From: Trypanosoma brucei gambiense DAL972
Taxonomy: Eukaryota; Euglenozoa; Kinetoplastea; Trypanosomatida; Trypanosomatidae
Length of the DNA stretch: 64,000 bases
Assembly (NCBI RefSeq): GCF_000210295.1
Contig: NC_026735.1
Coordinates: 321,749-385,748 of the forward strand
Reading direction: 5' to 3'
The notes below the pieces were generated by a model. It did not search any database and had not been told where the DNA came from. It saw nothing but the letters and a program-made list of their open reading frames with translations. Both the position numbers and the translations under genes were made by a program. Shown here in pieces: positions 21,437 through 31,150 of the stretch; positions within the stretch are counted from its first letter, which is position 1; each line of letters starts with the position of its first letter.

Positions 21437-22620
21437 TCACTAGTTCATACAGCTCCCTAAAGTCTAACTCCGTCTCAACTCTTTCCCCACTCTTACACAT
21501 CGAATAGTCTTTGGCAAAATACAAACCTTTGGGAGTCACACCTCCACAAGAAATTAGTTATAGCTAGTCTTCCTCCACTGTGCAGATTATGCATCCTTAT
21601 CAATTGCCTCGGCTGATAACTTAAGTTGACAGCGTAATTGAACTATCCGTCTCTGTTATGAGTCCCTGATGGCAGTACTCGTGGTTTCCATAGGAGGGGG
21701 AACGACCCGTCCCAATAATCCAAATTTGAGGGGTTAAAGGGTAGTAAAATACATTACTTTCATCAGATGAGAGACACACGAAATGACTTAAGGGAGCGAG
21801 AGTGGCATTCTGAACCTGTAAAATGTGTACCTTGCCTGCTTCTTCATGCCATGAAATGTAAATATATCCCAAACATTCAAGTCTGCTTTGTCGATATATT
21901 TGTCACAGAAGTTTAGTGGGTTACATGGTCTGTGTGAACTAGGGATCGGAACCTCTCAGGTGGCAGTTTATTGTGGTGTAATGTATGCATGGCCGCAGTG
22001 TTGAATACCATTCCTCATATCTACTCGATGAGTTCAGTTTTGGTGAGTTAGCCTATGATTATCTCCTCGATTTTTTATCTCGGGGTTTAGTAGAGATGGA
22101 CACATCGAAAGTTATGGGGGCGGCTGTTACCTGTGGGAGCCCTGTTATAAAGTGGTGAGTACTGTGCCTCTTTTATGGCTGCTGTCAGACAAGCATTTTG
22201 TTTTGTGTGGAGACGAACTTTCCTCCATTTGCTTTGGAGGGACGATTTAAGTAACTGCTGGTTTCTGTTGTGCAATAGAAACGTGAGAGGCAAAGTGGGT
22301 CTGTTGGAGTGTAATTATTCTTTTTGGGTGCGTCTTCATTACCGGGATGTTGGGAATGCTGATTACTGCTGTTTCCACTGTAGTGAGGCGAATAAACAGC
22401 TGCAAGTGTGTTTCGGATCCCTTTAGTTTTTAGTAAATTCTTTTTCGAATATGTGAATACCAAGCATACACATGCGCATTAAGTTTCAAGCTAATATTTG
22501 TAACTCTGGACCTTTCACAACTTGGGTATGTATGTAACATTGTAAACTGCTTTGCTTCTTTTCCGAAATAATTTGTGGAAGAGTTCTTGATAAGACTGAA
22601 AGGTGGAATAATATAAAAAA

Positions 22621-23931
22621 ATGATGAAGTATTTGCTGGTATTTGCAATTATTGCCACAAGAATCCCTGTGTTGTTGGCGACTAATGGTGGAGATAAACA
22701 TGTGAAAGCTAACAAGAAGTTGACGAAAGAGGGAGCAGCGGCACTCTGTAAAATGAAGCATCTTGCTGATAAAGTTGCAAAGGAGAGATCACAAGAGTTG
22801 AAGGATAGAACTCAAAATTTTGCTGGTTATATAGAGTTCGAGTTGTATAGAATAGATTATTGGTTGGAAAAGCTGAACGGTCCGAAGGGGCGAAAAGACG
22901 GTTATGCTAAGCTGTCTGACTCTGACGTTGAAAAAGTAAAGGAGATATTCAACAAGGCAAAAGATGGAATAACTAAGCAACTCCCTGAGGCAAAGAAGGC
23001 CGATGAGGAAGCTGAAAAACTACATACTGAAGTGAAGAAGGCCGCGGAGAATGCACGTGGACAGGATCTTGATGACGATACGGCGAAGTCCACTGGCTTG
23101 TACAGGGTGCTGAATTGGTACTGCATTACTAAAGAAGAAAGGCACAACGCTACCCCTAACTGTGACGGAATCCAATTCAGAAAGCATTATCTGTCGGTGA
23201 ATAGAAGCGCTATTGACTGCAGCAGCACCGGCTATGAGGAGAATTATGATTGGTGTGCGAACGCGCTGCAGGTGGCCCTAAATAGCTGGGAGAATGTGAA
23301 GCCAAAAAAATTGGAGTCAGCCGGGTCGGACAAGAATTGCAACATCGGCCAATCTTCCGAGAGCCATCCGTGCACCATGACAGAGGAGTGGCAGACTCAC
23401 TACAAGGAAACTGTCAAAAAGCTAAAAGAACTCGAGGGTGCGCACGAGAAGGGCAAGAAGGCTCATGATGCTATGTTGGGTTACGCTAATACCGCATATG
23501 CTGTGAACACGAAAGTGGAACAGGAAAAGCCGCTGGCAGAGGTGATAGCGGCAGCTAAGGAAGCAGGGAAAAAGGGCGCGAAAATTATAATACCCGCAGC
23601 TGCCCCAGCAACACCGACTAACAGCACGAAAAATGAAGATAGTGCTCCAACCGAGCATGTTGATAGAGGGATTGCAACAAATGAAACACAGGTGGAAGTT
23701 GGTATTGATGCTGACTTTGACGGGTTGCTGGAGGCTGCCGAGGCTGCAGAGGTAACGCGTGGACATCAGAAAACAGCAATGATTATATTGGCAGTCCTTG
23801 TACCTGCCATTATTCTTGTGGTTACGGCCGTTGCATTCTTCATAATGGTGAAACGAAGGAGGAATAACTCCCAGGATGTGGACACCGGAAAAGCGGAGGG
23901 TGGGGTTTCTAGCGTAAAAGTAGTAATGTAG
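22621..23931 (+). CDS. ISG65: Invariant surface glycoprotein ISG65, copy 7
   Basis: It has 436 residues and resembles copy 1 in the leader and ectodomain (ERSQELKDR, CITKEERHN). It has the YDWCANALQ variant with an additional cysteine, and its stalk is like copy 4 (DSAPTEH, LLEAAEAAEV). Just before the membrane span it has TRGHQKTAM where the others have TRRHQRTAM or KSRHQRTAM. The tail is VKVVM. It is the first gene to the right of the second gap, and its spacer type matches units 1-2. Confidence 0.96.
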   Translation: MMKYLLVFAIIATRIPVLLATNGGDKHVKANKKLTKEGAAALCKMKHLADKVAKERSQELKDRTQNFAGYIEFELYRIDYWLEKLNGPKGRKDGYAKLSDSDVEKVKEIFNKAKDGITKQLPEAKKADEEAEKLHTEVKKAAENARGQDLDDDTAKSTGLYRVLNWYCITKEERHNATPNCDGIQFRKHYLSVNRSAIDCSSTGYEENYDWCANALQVALNSWENVKPKKLESAGSDKNCNIGQSSESHPCTMTEEWQTHYKETVKKLKELEGAHEKGKKAHDAMLGYANTAYAVNTKVEQEKPLAEVIAAAKEAGKKGAKIIIPAAAPATPTNSTKNEDSAPTEHVDRGIATNETQVEVGIDADFDGLLEAAEAAEVTRGHQKTAMIILAVLVPAIILVVTAVAFFIMVKRRRNNSQDVDTGKAEGGVSSVKVVM

Positions 23932-24240
23932 ACTCACCTTCACTCTTATAGGAATGTGCAGGTTTTTTTCAAACAGTGATTGTAAGTAAGGGAACTAAAG
24001 AGAATAAAAATGACAATGAGTTGAATAAAAGTATATAGATTCATGAGATAAGGAAGAAGTTCTAGCAGCCTTTTCGTTGTTTTTGTTTTGTGGTAATACC
24101 TTACCTATGCTTTTTTAAAAATAAAGAATTGACACAATAGAGCAAATATTTTCACTTGAAGAAACCGTTGTTGATTTTCTCTTCCATTCGTAAATCCAGC
24201 TGATTGTTTGGAGCATCCATCTCTCACACTGTACGTCATC

Positions 24241-24617
24241 ATGGCTACAAGCTTCATGAAACTGCCACAACCGTATCATACAGGGGAGCGCTATGCAAAT
24301 TAGCAGGTGTTGAGCTACAAGGGATTAATCTATCACCACCTCAAAGGTTGTGTCAGTTGGAGTTGCTGATCAGTCGTGAGATCAACTGGCTGGCAGCAGT
24401 CCTCGAGGAATGGGAAGAAAAATATATGCTTTTGACATGTGTGCCGTACCGTGGTGTTGTGGACGCGTTTACAACCCTGCTCAGGACAATTAAGCGGCAC
24501 CTGGAGACAGAGAACAGTTCAAAGGACAATGAAAAGGAGTGGGATGCGTTGCTGGCTTTTAGCATTACTGAATTTCAGGTGGAGGTTATGGAAATCGGAA
24601 AGGGTAAGAGTTACTAG
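24241..24617 (+). pseudogene. Small ISG-like ORF, unit 7, start region disrupted
   Basis: Where other units read atggctagcatgcttcatg this one reads atggctacaagcttcatg, a net loss of one base with adjacent changes. From its ATG only 20 codons can be read before a TAG. The body of the ORF from LHETATT onward is intact but has no in-frame ATG until the Met within EKYMLLT. A full-length product cannot be made from the normal start. The altered site creates AAGCTT, so a cloning or assembly artefact is conceivable. Confidence 0.6.
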
Positions 24618-26162
24618 CATTTTTTTCTTTTCTTCCTACCTGTACATTTAACTTTTTTTCCTCTTTTCTTTATGGTGGTATGTCCTCTTTTTTTTGTCAC
24701 CCAATGGTTAAATTACCATGCGGTGACAAAAAACAAAGACTCGGTTTTCGAACTCATTGAAAGTAATAGAGTACGCATACCTAAAAAAAAGTGTATGCGG
24801 AGTGGATTATGTATTCTCATGAAATCAATCATTCAAATATCTAATGCAAAGCGCAAAAAACTGTACGACGGAAATTTTTTTAATTTTTGCGGTGCCTCTA
24901 TAAATAACTCCTTCACTAACCGTTATTGCTCGACGTAGCATCACTAGGTAAACCTTTATGCGTTCGTCTGCTTTCAATGCGCTAGTTCATACAGCTCCCT
25001 AAAGTCTAATCCCGTCTCAACTATTTCCCCACTCTTACACATCGAATAGTCTTCGACAAAATACAAACCTTTGGGAGTCGCACCTCCACAAGAAATTAGT
25101 TATAGCTAGCCTTCCCCCACTGCGCAGATTATGCATCCTTATCAATTGCCTCGGCTGATAACTTAAGTTGACAGCGTAATTGAGCTATCCGTCTCTGTTA
25201 TGGGTCCCTGATGGCAGTACTCGTGGTTTCCATAGGAGGGGGAACGACCCGTCCGAATAATTTAAATTTGAGGGGTTAAAGGGTAGTAAAATACATTACT
25301 TTCATCAGATGAGAGACACACGAAATGACTTAAGGGTGCGAGAGTGGCATTCTAAAGCTGTAAAATGTGTACCTTGCCTGCTTCTTCATGCCATGAAATG
25401 TAAAAATATCCCAAACATTCAAGTCTGCTTTGTCGATATATTTGTCACAGAAGTTTAGTAGGTTACATGGTCTGTGTGAACTGGGGATCGAAAGCTCTCA
25501 GGTGGCAATGTATGGCGGTGTAATGTATGCATGGCCGCAGTGTTGAATACCATTCCTCATATCTACTCGATGAGTTCAGTTTTGGTGAGTTAGCCTATGG
25601 TTATCTCCTCGATGTTTTATCTCGGGGTTTAGTAGAGATGGACACATCTAAAGTTATGGGGGCGGCTGTTACCTGTGGGAGTCCTATTATAAAGTGGTAA
25701 GTACTGTGCCTCTTTTATGGGCGCTGTCAGACAAGCATTTTGTTTTGTGTGGAGACGAACTTTCCTCCATTTGCTTTGGAGGGACGATTGAAGTAACTGC
25801 TGGTTTCTGTTGTGCAATAGAAACGTGAGAGGCAAAGTGGGTCTGTTGGAGTGTAATTATTCTTTTTGGGTGCGTCTTCATTACCGGGATGTTGGGAATG
25901 CTGATTACTGCTGTTTCCACTGTAGTGAGGCGAATAAACAGCTGCAAGTGTGTTTCGGATCCCTTTAGTTTTTAGTAAATCCTTTTCCGAATATGTGAAT
26001 ATCAAGCGTACATATGCGCATTAAGTTTCAAGCTAATATTTGTAACTCTGGACCTTTCACAACTTGGGTATGTATGTAACATTGTAAACTGCTTTGCTTC
26101 TTTTCCGAAATAATTTGTGGAAGAGTTCTTGATAAGACTGAAAGGTGGAATAATATAAAAAA

Positions 26163-27473
26163 ATGATGAAGTATTTGCTGGTATTTGCAATTATTACCAC
26201 AAGAATCTCTGTGTTGTTGGCGACTAATGGTGGAGATAAACATGTAAAAGCTAACAAGAAACTTGATCAAGAAGGTGCCAACTTGCTCTGTAAAATGAAG
26301 CATCTTGCTGATAAAGTTGCGAATAAAGGAGGAGAAGACCTAAAGAAGAAAACTAAAGGTTTTGAAGATGACGTACTTTTGGAGGTGGAAAGAGTGAATA
26401 ATTGGTTGGAAAAGCTGAACGGTCCGAAGGGGCGAAAAGACGGTTATGCTAAGCTGTCTGACTCTGATATAGAAAAAGTGAAGGGAATATTTACTAAGGC
26501 AAAAGATGGAATAACTAAGCAACTCCCTGAGGCAAAGAAGGCTGGTGAGAACGCTGAGAAACTGTACGATGAAGTGAAGAAAGCGGCGGAGCATGCACGC
26601 GGAGTGAAAGTGAGTGACGAAACGAACTCTAGTGGCCTTTACAGGATTTTGGATTGGTATTGTTTTAAAGAAGGGGAGAACGCGGGTAAGAGCGACAACT
26701 GTGATGGCGTCAAGTTCAGCGAGCATCATGGAACGCACAGAAGAAGGAATGTTATTGACTGCGGTGACGAGAAAGCGAACAAATATGGGGATGCTTCATC
26801 AAAAACATTGGAAGACACCTTGAAACAATGGGAAAGCAAGAAACCGCAAGCCGCAGGCGCAAGCGGTGGGAATGACGTGTGCAAAGCCACCGCATCTTCC
26901 GAGAGCCATCCATGCACCATGACAGAGGAGTGGCAGACTCCATACAAGGAAACTGTCAAAAAGCTAAGGGAACTCGAGGGTGCGCACGAGAGGGGCAAGA
27001 AGGCTCATGATGCTATGTTGGGTTACGCTAATACTGCACATGCGACAAACAGGAAAGTGGAACAGGGCAAACCACTGACAGAGGTGATAGCGGCAGCTAA
27101 GGAAGCAGGGAAAAAGGGCGCGAAAATTATAATACCCGCAGCTGCCCCATCAACACCGACTAACAGCACGAAAAATGAAGATAGTGCTCCAACCGAGCAT
27201 GTTGATAGAGGGATTGCAACAAATGAAACACAGGTGGAAGTTGGTATTGATGCTGACTTTGACGGTTTGCTGGAGGCCACCGAGGCTGCAGAAGTAAAGA
27301 GCAGACATCAGAGAACAGCAATAATTATATTAGCAGTCCTTGTACCTGCCATTATTCTTGTGGTTACGGCCGTTGCATTCTTCATAATGGTGAAACGAAG
27401 GAGGAATAACTCCCAGGATGTGGACACCGGAAAAGCGGAGGGTGGGGTTTCTAGTGGAAAGGCGGTAATGTAG
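26163..27473 (+). CDS. ISG65: Invariant surface glycoprotein ISG65, copy 8
   Basis: It has 436 residues and is a mosaic. The copy 5 type helix (NKGGEDLKKKTKGFEDD) is followed by the NGPKGRKDG loop typical of copies 1, 2 and 7. The middle is the FKEGENAGKSDNCDG type. Then comes a third variable block, KKPQAAGASGGND, which is otherwise seen only after the first gap. The membrane segment starts TAIIILAV where the others have TAMIILAV. The tail is SGKAVM, and six cysteines are present. Confidence 0.96.
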   Translation: MMKYLLVFAIITTRISVLLATNGGDKHVKANKKLDQEGANLLCKMKHLADKVANKGGEDLKKKTKGFEDDVLLEVERVNNWLEKLNGPKGRKDGYAKLSDSDIEKVKGIFTKAKDGITKQLPEAKKAGENAEKLYDEVKKAAEHARGVKVSDETNSSGLYRILDWYCFKEGENAGKSDNCDGVKFSEHHGTHRRRNVIDCGDEKANKYGDASSKTLEDTLKQWESKKPQAAGASGGNDVCKATASSESHPCTMTEEWQTPYKETVKKLRELEGAHERGKKAHDAMLGYANTAHATNRKVEQGKPLTEVIAAAKEAGKKGAKIIIPAAAPSTPTNSTKNEDSAPTEHVDRGIATNETQVEVGIDADFDGLLEATEAAEVKSRHQRTAIIILAVLVPAIILVVTAVAFFIMVKRRRNNSQDVDTGKAEGGVSSGKAVM

Positions 27474-27780
27474 GCTCACCTTCACTTATAGGAATGTGCA
27501 GGTTTTTTTCAAACAGTGATTGTAAGTAAGGGAACTAAAGAGAATAAAAATGACAATGAGTTGAATAAAAGTATAGAGATTCATGAGATAAGGAAGAAGT
27601 TCTAGCAGCCTTTTCGTTGTTTTTGTTTTGTGGTAATACCTTACCTATGCTTTTTTAAAAATAAAGAATTGACACAATAGAGCAAATATTTTCACTTGAA
27701 GAAACCGTTGTTGATTTTCTCTTCCATTCGTAAATCCAGCTGATTGTTTGGAGCATCCATCTCTCACACTGTACGTCATC

Positions 27781-28158
27781 ATGGCTAGCATGCTTCATGA
27801 AACTGCCACAACCGTATCATACAGGGGAGCGCTATGCAAATTAGCAGGTGTTGAGCTACAAGGGATTAATCTATCACCACCTCAAAGGTTGTGTCAGTTG
27901 GAGTTGCTGATCAGTCGTGAGATCAACTGGCTGGCAGCAGTCCTCGAGGAATGGGAAGAAAAATATATGCTTTTGACATGTGTGCCGTACCGTGGTGTTG
28001 TGGACGCGTGTACAACCCTGCTCAGGACAATTAAGCGGCACCTGGAGACAGAGAACAGTTCAAAGGACAATGAAAAGGAGTGGGATGCGTTGCTGGCTTT
28101 TAGCATTACTGAATTTCAGGTGGAGGTTATGGAAATCGGAAAGGGTAAGAGTTACTAG
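27781..28158 (+). CDS. Small ISG-like ORF, unit 8 (125 aa)
   Basis: This is an intact 125-codon ORF that combines QRLCQLELL and LAFSITEF (as units 5 and 6) with VVDACTT (as units 3 and 4), so this small ORF is mosaic as well. It is the last copy; none follows the final ISG65 gene. Confidence 0.45.
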   Translation: MASMLHETATTVSYRGALCKLAGVELQGINLSPPQRLCQLELLISREINWLAAVLEEWEEKYMLLTCVPYRGVVDACTTLLRTIKRHLETENSSKDNEKEWDALLAFSITEFQVEVMEIGKGKSY

Positions 28159-29701
28159 CATTTTTTTTCTTTTCTTCCTACCTGTACATTTAACTTTTTT
28201 TCCTCTTTTCTTTATGGTGGTATGTCCTCTTTTTTTTGTCACCCAATGGTTAAATTACCATGCGGTGACAAAACAAAGACTCGGTTTTCAAACTCATTGA
28301 AAGTAATAGAGTACGCTTACCTAAAAAAAGTGTATGCGGAGTGGATTATGTATTCTCATGAAATCAATCATTCAAATATCTAATGCAAAGCGTAAACAAC
28401 TGTACGACGGAAATTATTTTTATTTTTGCGATGCCGCTATAAATAAATCCTTCATTAACCGTTATTGCTCGACGTAGCATCACTAGGTAAACCTTTATGC
28501 GTTCGTCTGCTTTCAATGCGCTAGTTCATACAGCTCCCTAAAGTCTAATCCCGTCTCAACTATTTCCCCACTCTTACACATCGAATAGTCTTCGACAAAA
28601 TACAAACCTTTGGGAGTCGCACCTCCACAAGAAATTAGTTATAGCTAGCCTTCCCCCACTGCGCAGATTATGCATCCTTATCAATTGCCTCGGCTGATAA
28701 CTTAAATTGACAGCGTAATTGAACTATCCGTCTCTGTTATGAGTCCCTGATGGCAGTACTCGTGGTTTCCATAGGAGGGGGAACGACCCGTCCGAATAAT
28801 CCAAATTTGAGGGGTTAAAGGGTAGTAAAATACATTACTTTCATCAGATGAGAGACACACGAAATGACTTAAGGGTGCGAGAGTGGCATTCTAAAGCTGT
28901 AAAATGTGTACCTTGCCTGCTTCTTCATGCCATGAAATGTAAAAATATCCCAAACATTCAAGTCTGCTTTGTCGATATATTTGTCACAGAAGTTTAGTAG
29001 GTTACATGGTCTGTGTGAACTGGGGATCGAAAGCTCTCAGGTGGCAATGTATGGCGGTGTAATGTATGCATGGCCGCAGTGTTGAATACCATTCCTCATA
29101 TCTACTCGATGAGTTCAGTTTTGGTGAGTTAGCCTATGGTTATCTCCTCGATGTTTTATCTCGGGGTTTAGTAGAGATGGACACATCTAAAGTTATGGGG
29201 GCGGCTGTTACCTGTGGGAGTCCTATTATAAAGTGGTAAGTACTGTGCCTCTTTTATGGGCGCTGTCAGACAAGCATTTTGTTTTGTGTGGAGACGAACT
29301 TTCCTCCATTTGCTTTGGAGGGACGATTGAAGTAACTGCTGGTTTCTGTTGTGCAATAGAAACGTGAGAGGCAAAGTGGGTCTGTTGGAGTGTAATTATT
29401 CTTTTTGGGTGCGTCTTCATTACCGGGATGTTGGGAATGCTGATTACTGCTGTTTCCACTGTAGTGAGGCGAATAAACAGCTGCAAGTGTGTTTCGGATC
29501 CCTTTAGTTTTTAGTAAATTCTTTTCCGAATATGTGAATATCAAGCGTACATATGCGCATTAAGTTTCAAGCTAATATTTGTAACTCTGGACCTTTCACA
29601 ACTTGGGTATGTATGTAACATTGTAAACTGCTTTGCTTCTTTTCCGAAATAATTTGTGGAAGAGTTCTTGATAAGACTGAAAGGTGGAATAATATAAAAA
29701 A

Positions 29702-31015
29702 ATGATGAAGTATTTGCTGGTATTTGCAATTATTACCACAAGAATCTCTGTGTTGTTGGTAATTGGCAGTGAGGATAACCGTGTTCCAGGAGACAAGAAG
29801 TTAACGAAAGAGGGAGCAGCGGCACTCTGTAAAATGAAGCATCTTGCTGATAAAGTTGCAGAGAAAGGAGCAGAGGACTTGAAGAAGAAAACTAAAAATT
29901 TTGCTGGTTTTATAGAGTTTGAGCAGGAGAAAGTTGATAACTGGTTGGAGAAGCTGAGAAACCGGAAACAGTATAGCGACGGCTACGCTAAGCTATCTGA
30001 TTCTGACGTTGAAAAAGTGAAGGAGATATTCGACAAAGCAAAAGATGGAATAACTAAACAAATTCCAGAAGCGGAGAAAGAGGCTAGAGAAGCTGAGAGG
30101 CTGTACGATGAAGTGAAGAAGGCGGCACAGGATGCACGCGGACAGGATCTTGATGACGATACGGCGAAGTCCACGGGCTTGTACAGGGTGCTGAATTGGT
30201 ACTGTATCACCAAAGACAACAACAAAGATATCACCCACAATTGTGACGATGGGATCAAATTCAGAGATCATTATCTGTCGGTGAAGAGAAGCGCTATTGA
30301 CTGCAGCAGCACCGGCTATAAGGAGGATTATGATTGGTCTGCGAACGCGCTGCAGTCGGCTTTGAATGACTGGGAGAATGTGAAGCCAAAGGAAGTAAAA
30401 CCAGAGAGCGGTGGTAATGACGTGTGCAAAGCCACCGCATCTTCCGAGAGCCATCCGTGCACCATGACAGAGGAGTGGCAGACTCACTACAAGGATAGTA
30501 TATTGAAGTTGAAAGAACTTGAAGATGCGCACAAAAGGGGAAAGGCGGCTCATGATGCTATGTTGGGTTACGCTAATACTGCATATGCTGTGAACACGAA
30601 AGTGGAACAGGAAAAGCCGCTGGCAGAGGTGATAGCGGCAGCCAAGGACGCAGGGAAAAAGGGCGCGAAAATTATAATACCCGCAGCTGCCCCAGCAACA
30701 TCAACCGATAGCACAAAAAGTGAAGATAGTGCTCCAGCCGAGCATGTTGATAGAGGGATTGCAACAAATGAAACACAAGTGGAAGTTGGTATTGATGCTG
30801 ACTTTGATAGTCTGCTGGAGGCCGCTGAAGCTGCCGAAGTAAAGAGCAGACATCAGAGAACAGCAATGATTATATTAGCAGTCCTTGTACCTGCCATTAT
30901 TCTGGCTGCGGCGGTTGCATTCTTCATAATGGTGAAACGAAGGAGGAATAACTCCCAGGATGTGGACACTGGAAAAGCGGAGGGTGGGGTTTCTAGCGGA
31001 AAAGTAGTAATGTAG
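29702..31015 (+). CDS. ISG65: Invariant surface glycoprotein ISG65, copy 9 (array end)
   Basis: At 437 residues this is the most divergent copy. It has the VIGSEDNRVPGDKK leader, a private helix EKGAEDLKKKTKNFAG with FEQEKVDNWLEKL, and a private middle (ITKDNNKDITHNCDDG, then KPKEVKPESGGND). The membrane span has ILAAAVAFF where the others have ILVVTAVAFF, one residue shorter. The tail is SGKVVM. Six cysteines are kept. Its right flank diverges from the array unit soon after the stop. Edge copies of tandem arrays commonly escape homogenisation, which explains the divergence without invoking a new function, although ligand specificity could differ. Confidence 0.95.
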   Translation: MMKYLLVFAIITTRISVLLVIGSEDNRVPGDKKLTKEGAAALCKMKHLADKVAEKGAEDLKKKTKNFAGFIEFEQEKVDNWLEKLRNRKQYSDGYAKLSDSDVEKVKEIFDKAKDGITKQIPEAEKEAREAERLYDEVKKAAQDARGQDLDDDTAKSTGLYRVLNWYCITKDNNKDITHNCDDGIKFRDHYLSVKRSAIDCSSTGYKEDYDWSANALQSALNDWENVKPKEVKPESGGNDVCKATASSESHPCTMTEEWQTHYKDSILKLKELEDAHKRGKAAHDAMLGYANTAYAVNTKVEQEKPLAEVIAAAKDAGKKGAKIIIPAAAPATSTDSTKSEDSAPAEHVDRGIATNETQVEVGIDADFDSLLEAAEAAEVKSRHQRTAMIILAVLVPAIILAAAVAFFIMVKRRRNNSQDVDTGKAEGGVSSGKVVM

Positions 31016-31150
31016 ACTCACCTTCACTCTTATACAAATGTGCAGGTTTTTTTAAAAAGTAAGGGAACTAAAGAGAATAAAAATGACAGTGAATTGAAAA
31101 CAGCTGCATAGATCCGTGAGACAGGGAAGAAGTGCCGGCGACCTTTGCTT

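Larger units (their letters stand above)
1..31150 (+). repeat. ISG65 tandem array, unit about 3.54 kb
   Basis: Nine ISG65 genes lie head to tail. Their start-to-start distances are 3550, 3545, 3712, 3545, 3539, 4105, 3542 and 3539 bp; the two long values are the units that contain N gaps. Spacers are as similar as coding parts, which indicates homogenisation by unequal exchange or gene conversion. The window opens inside a unit, because its first base matches base 3551, so the array may continue to the left. Homology to the unit fades about 130 bp after the last stop codon, which sets the right boundary. Tandem ISG arrays are well known in T. brucei. Confidence 0.95.

Noticed and set aside
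24672..24938. 88-codon plus-strand ORF after the unit 7 small ORF
   Set aside because: It is open only because of homopolymer-length differences in this unit; the other units break it.
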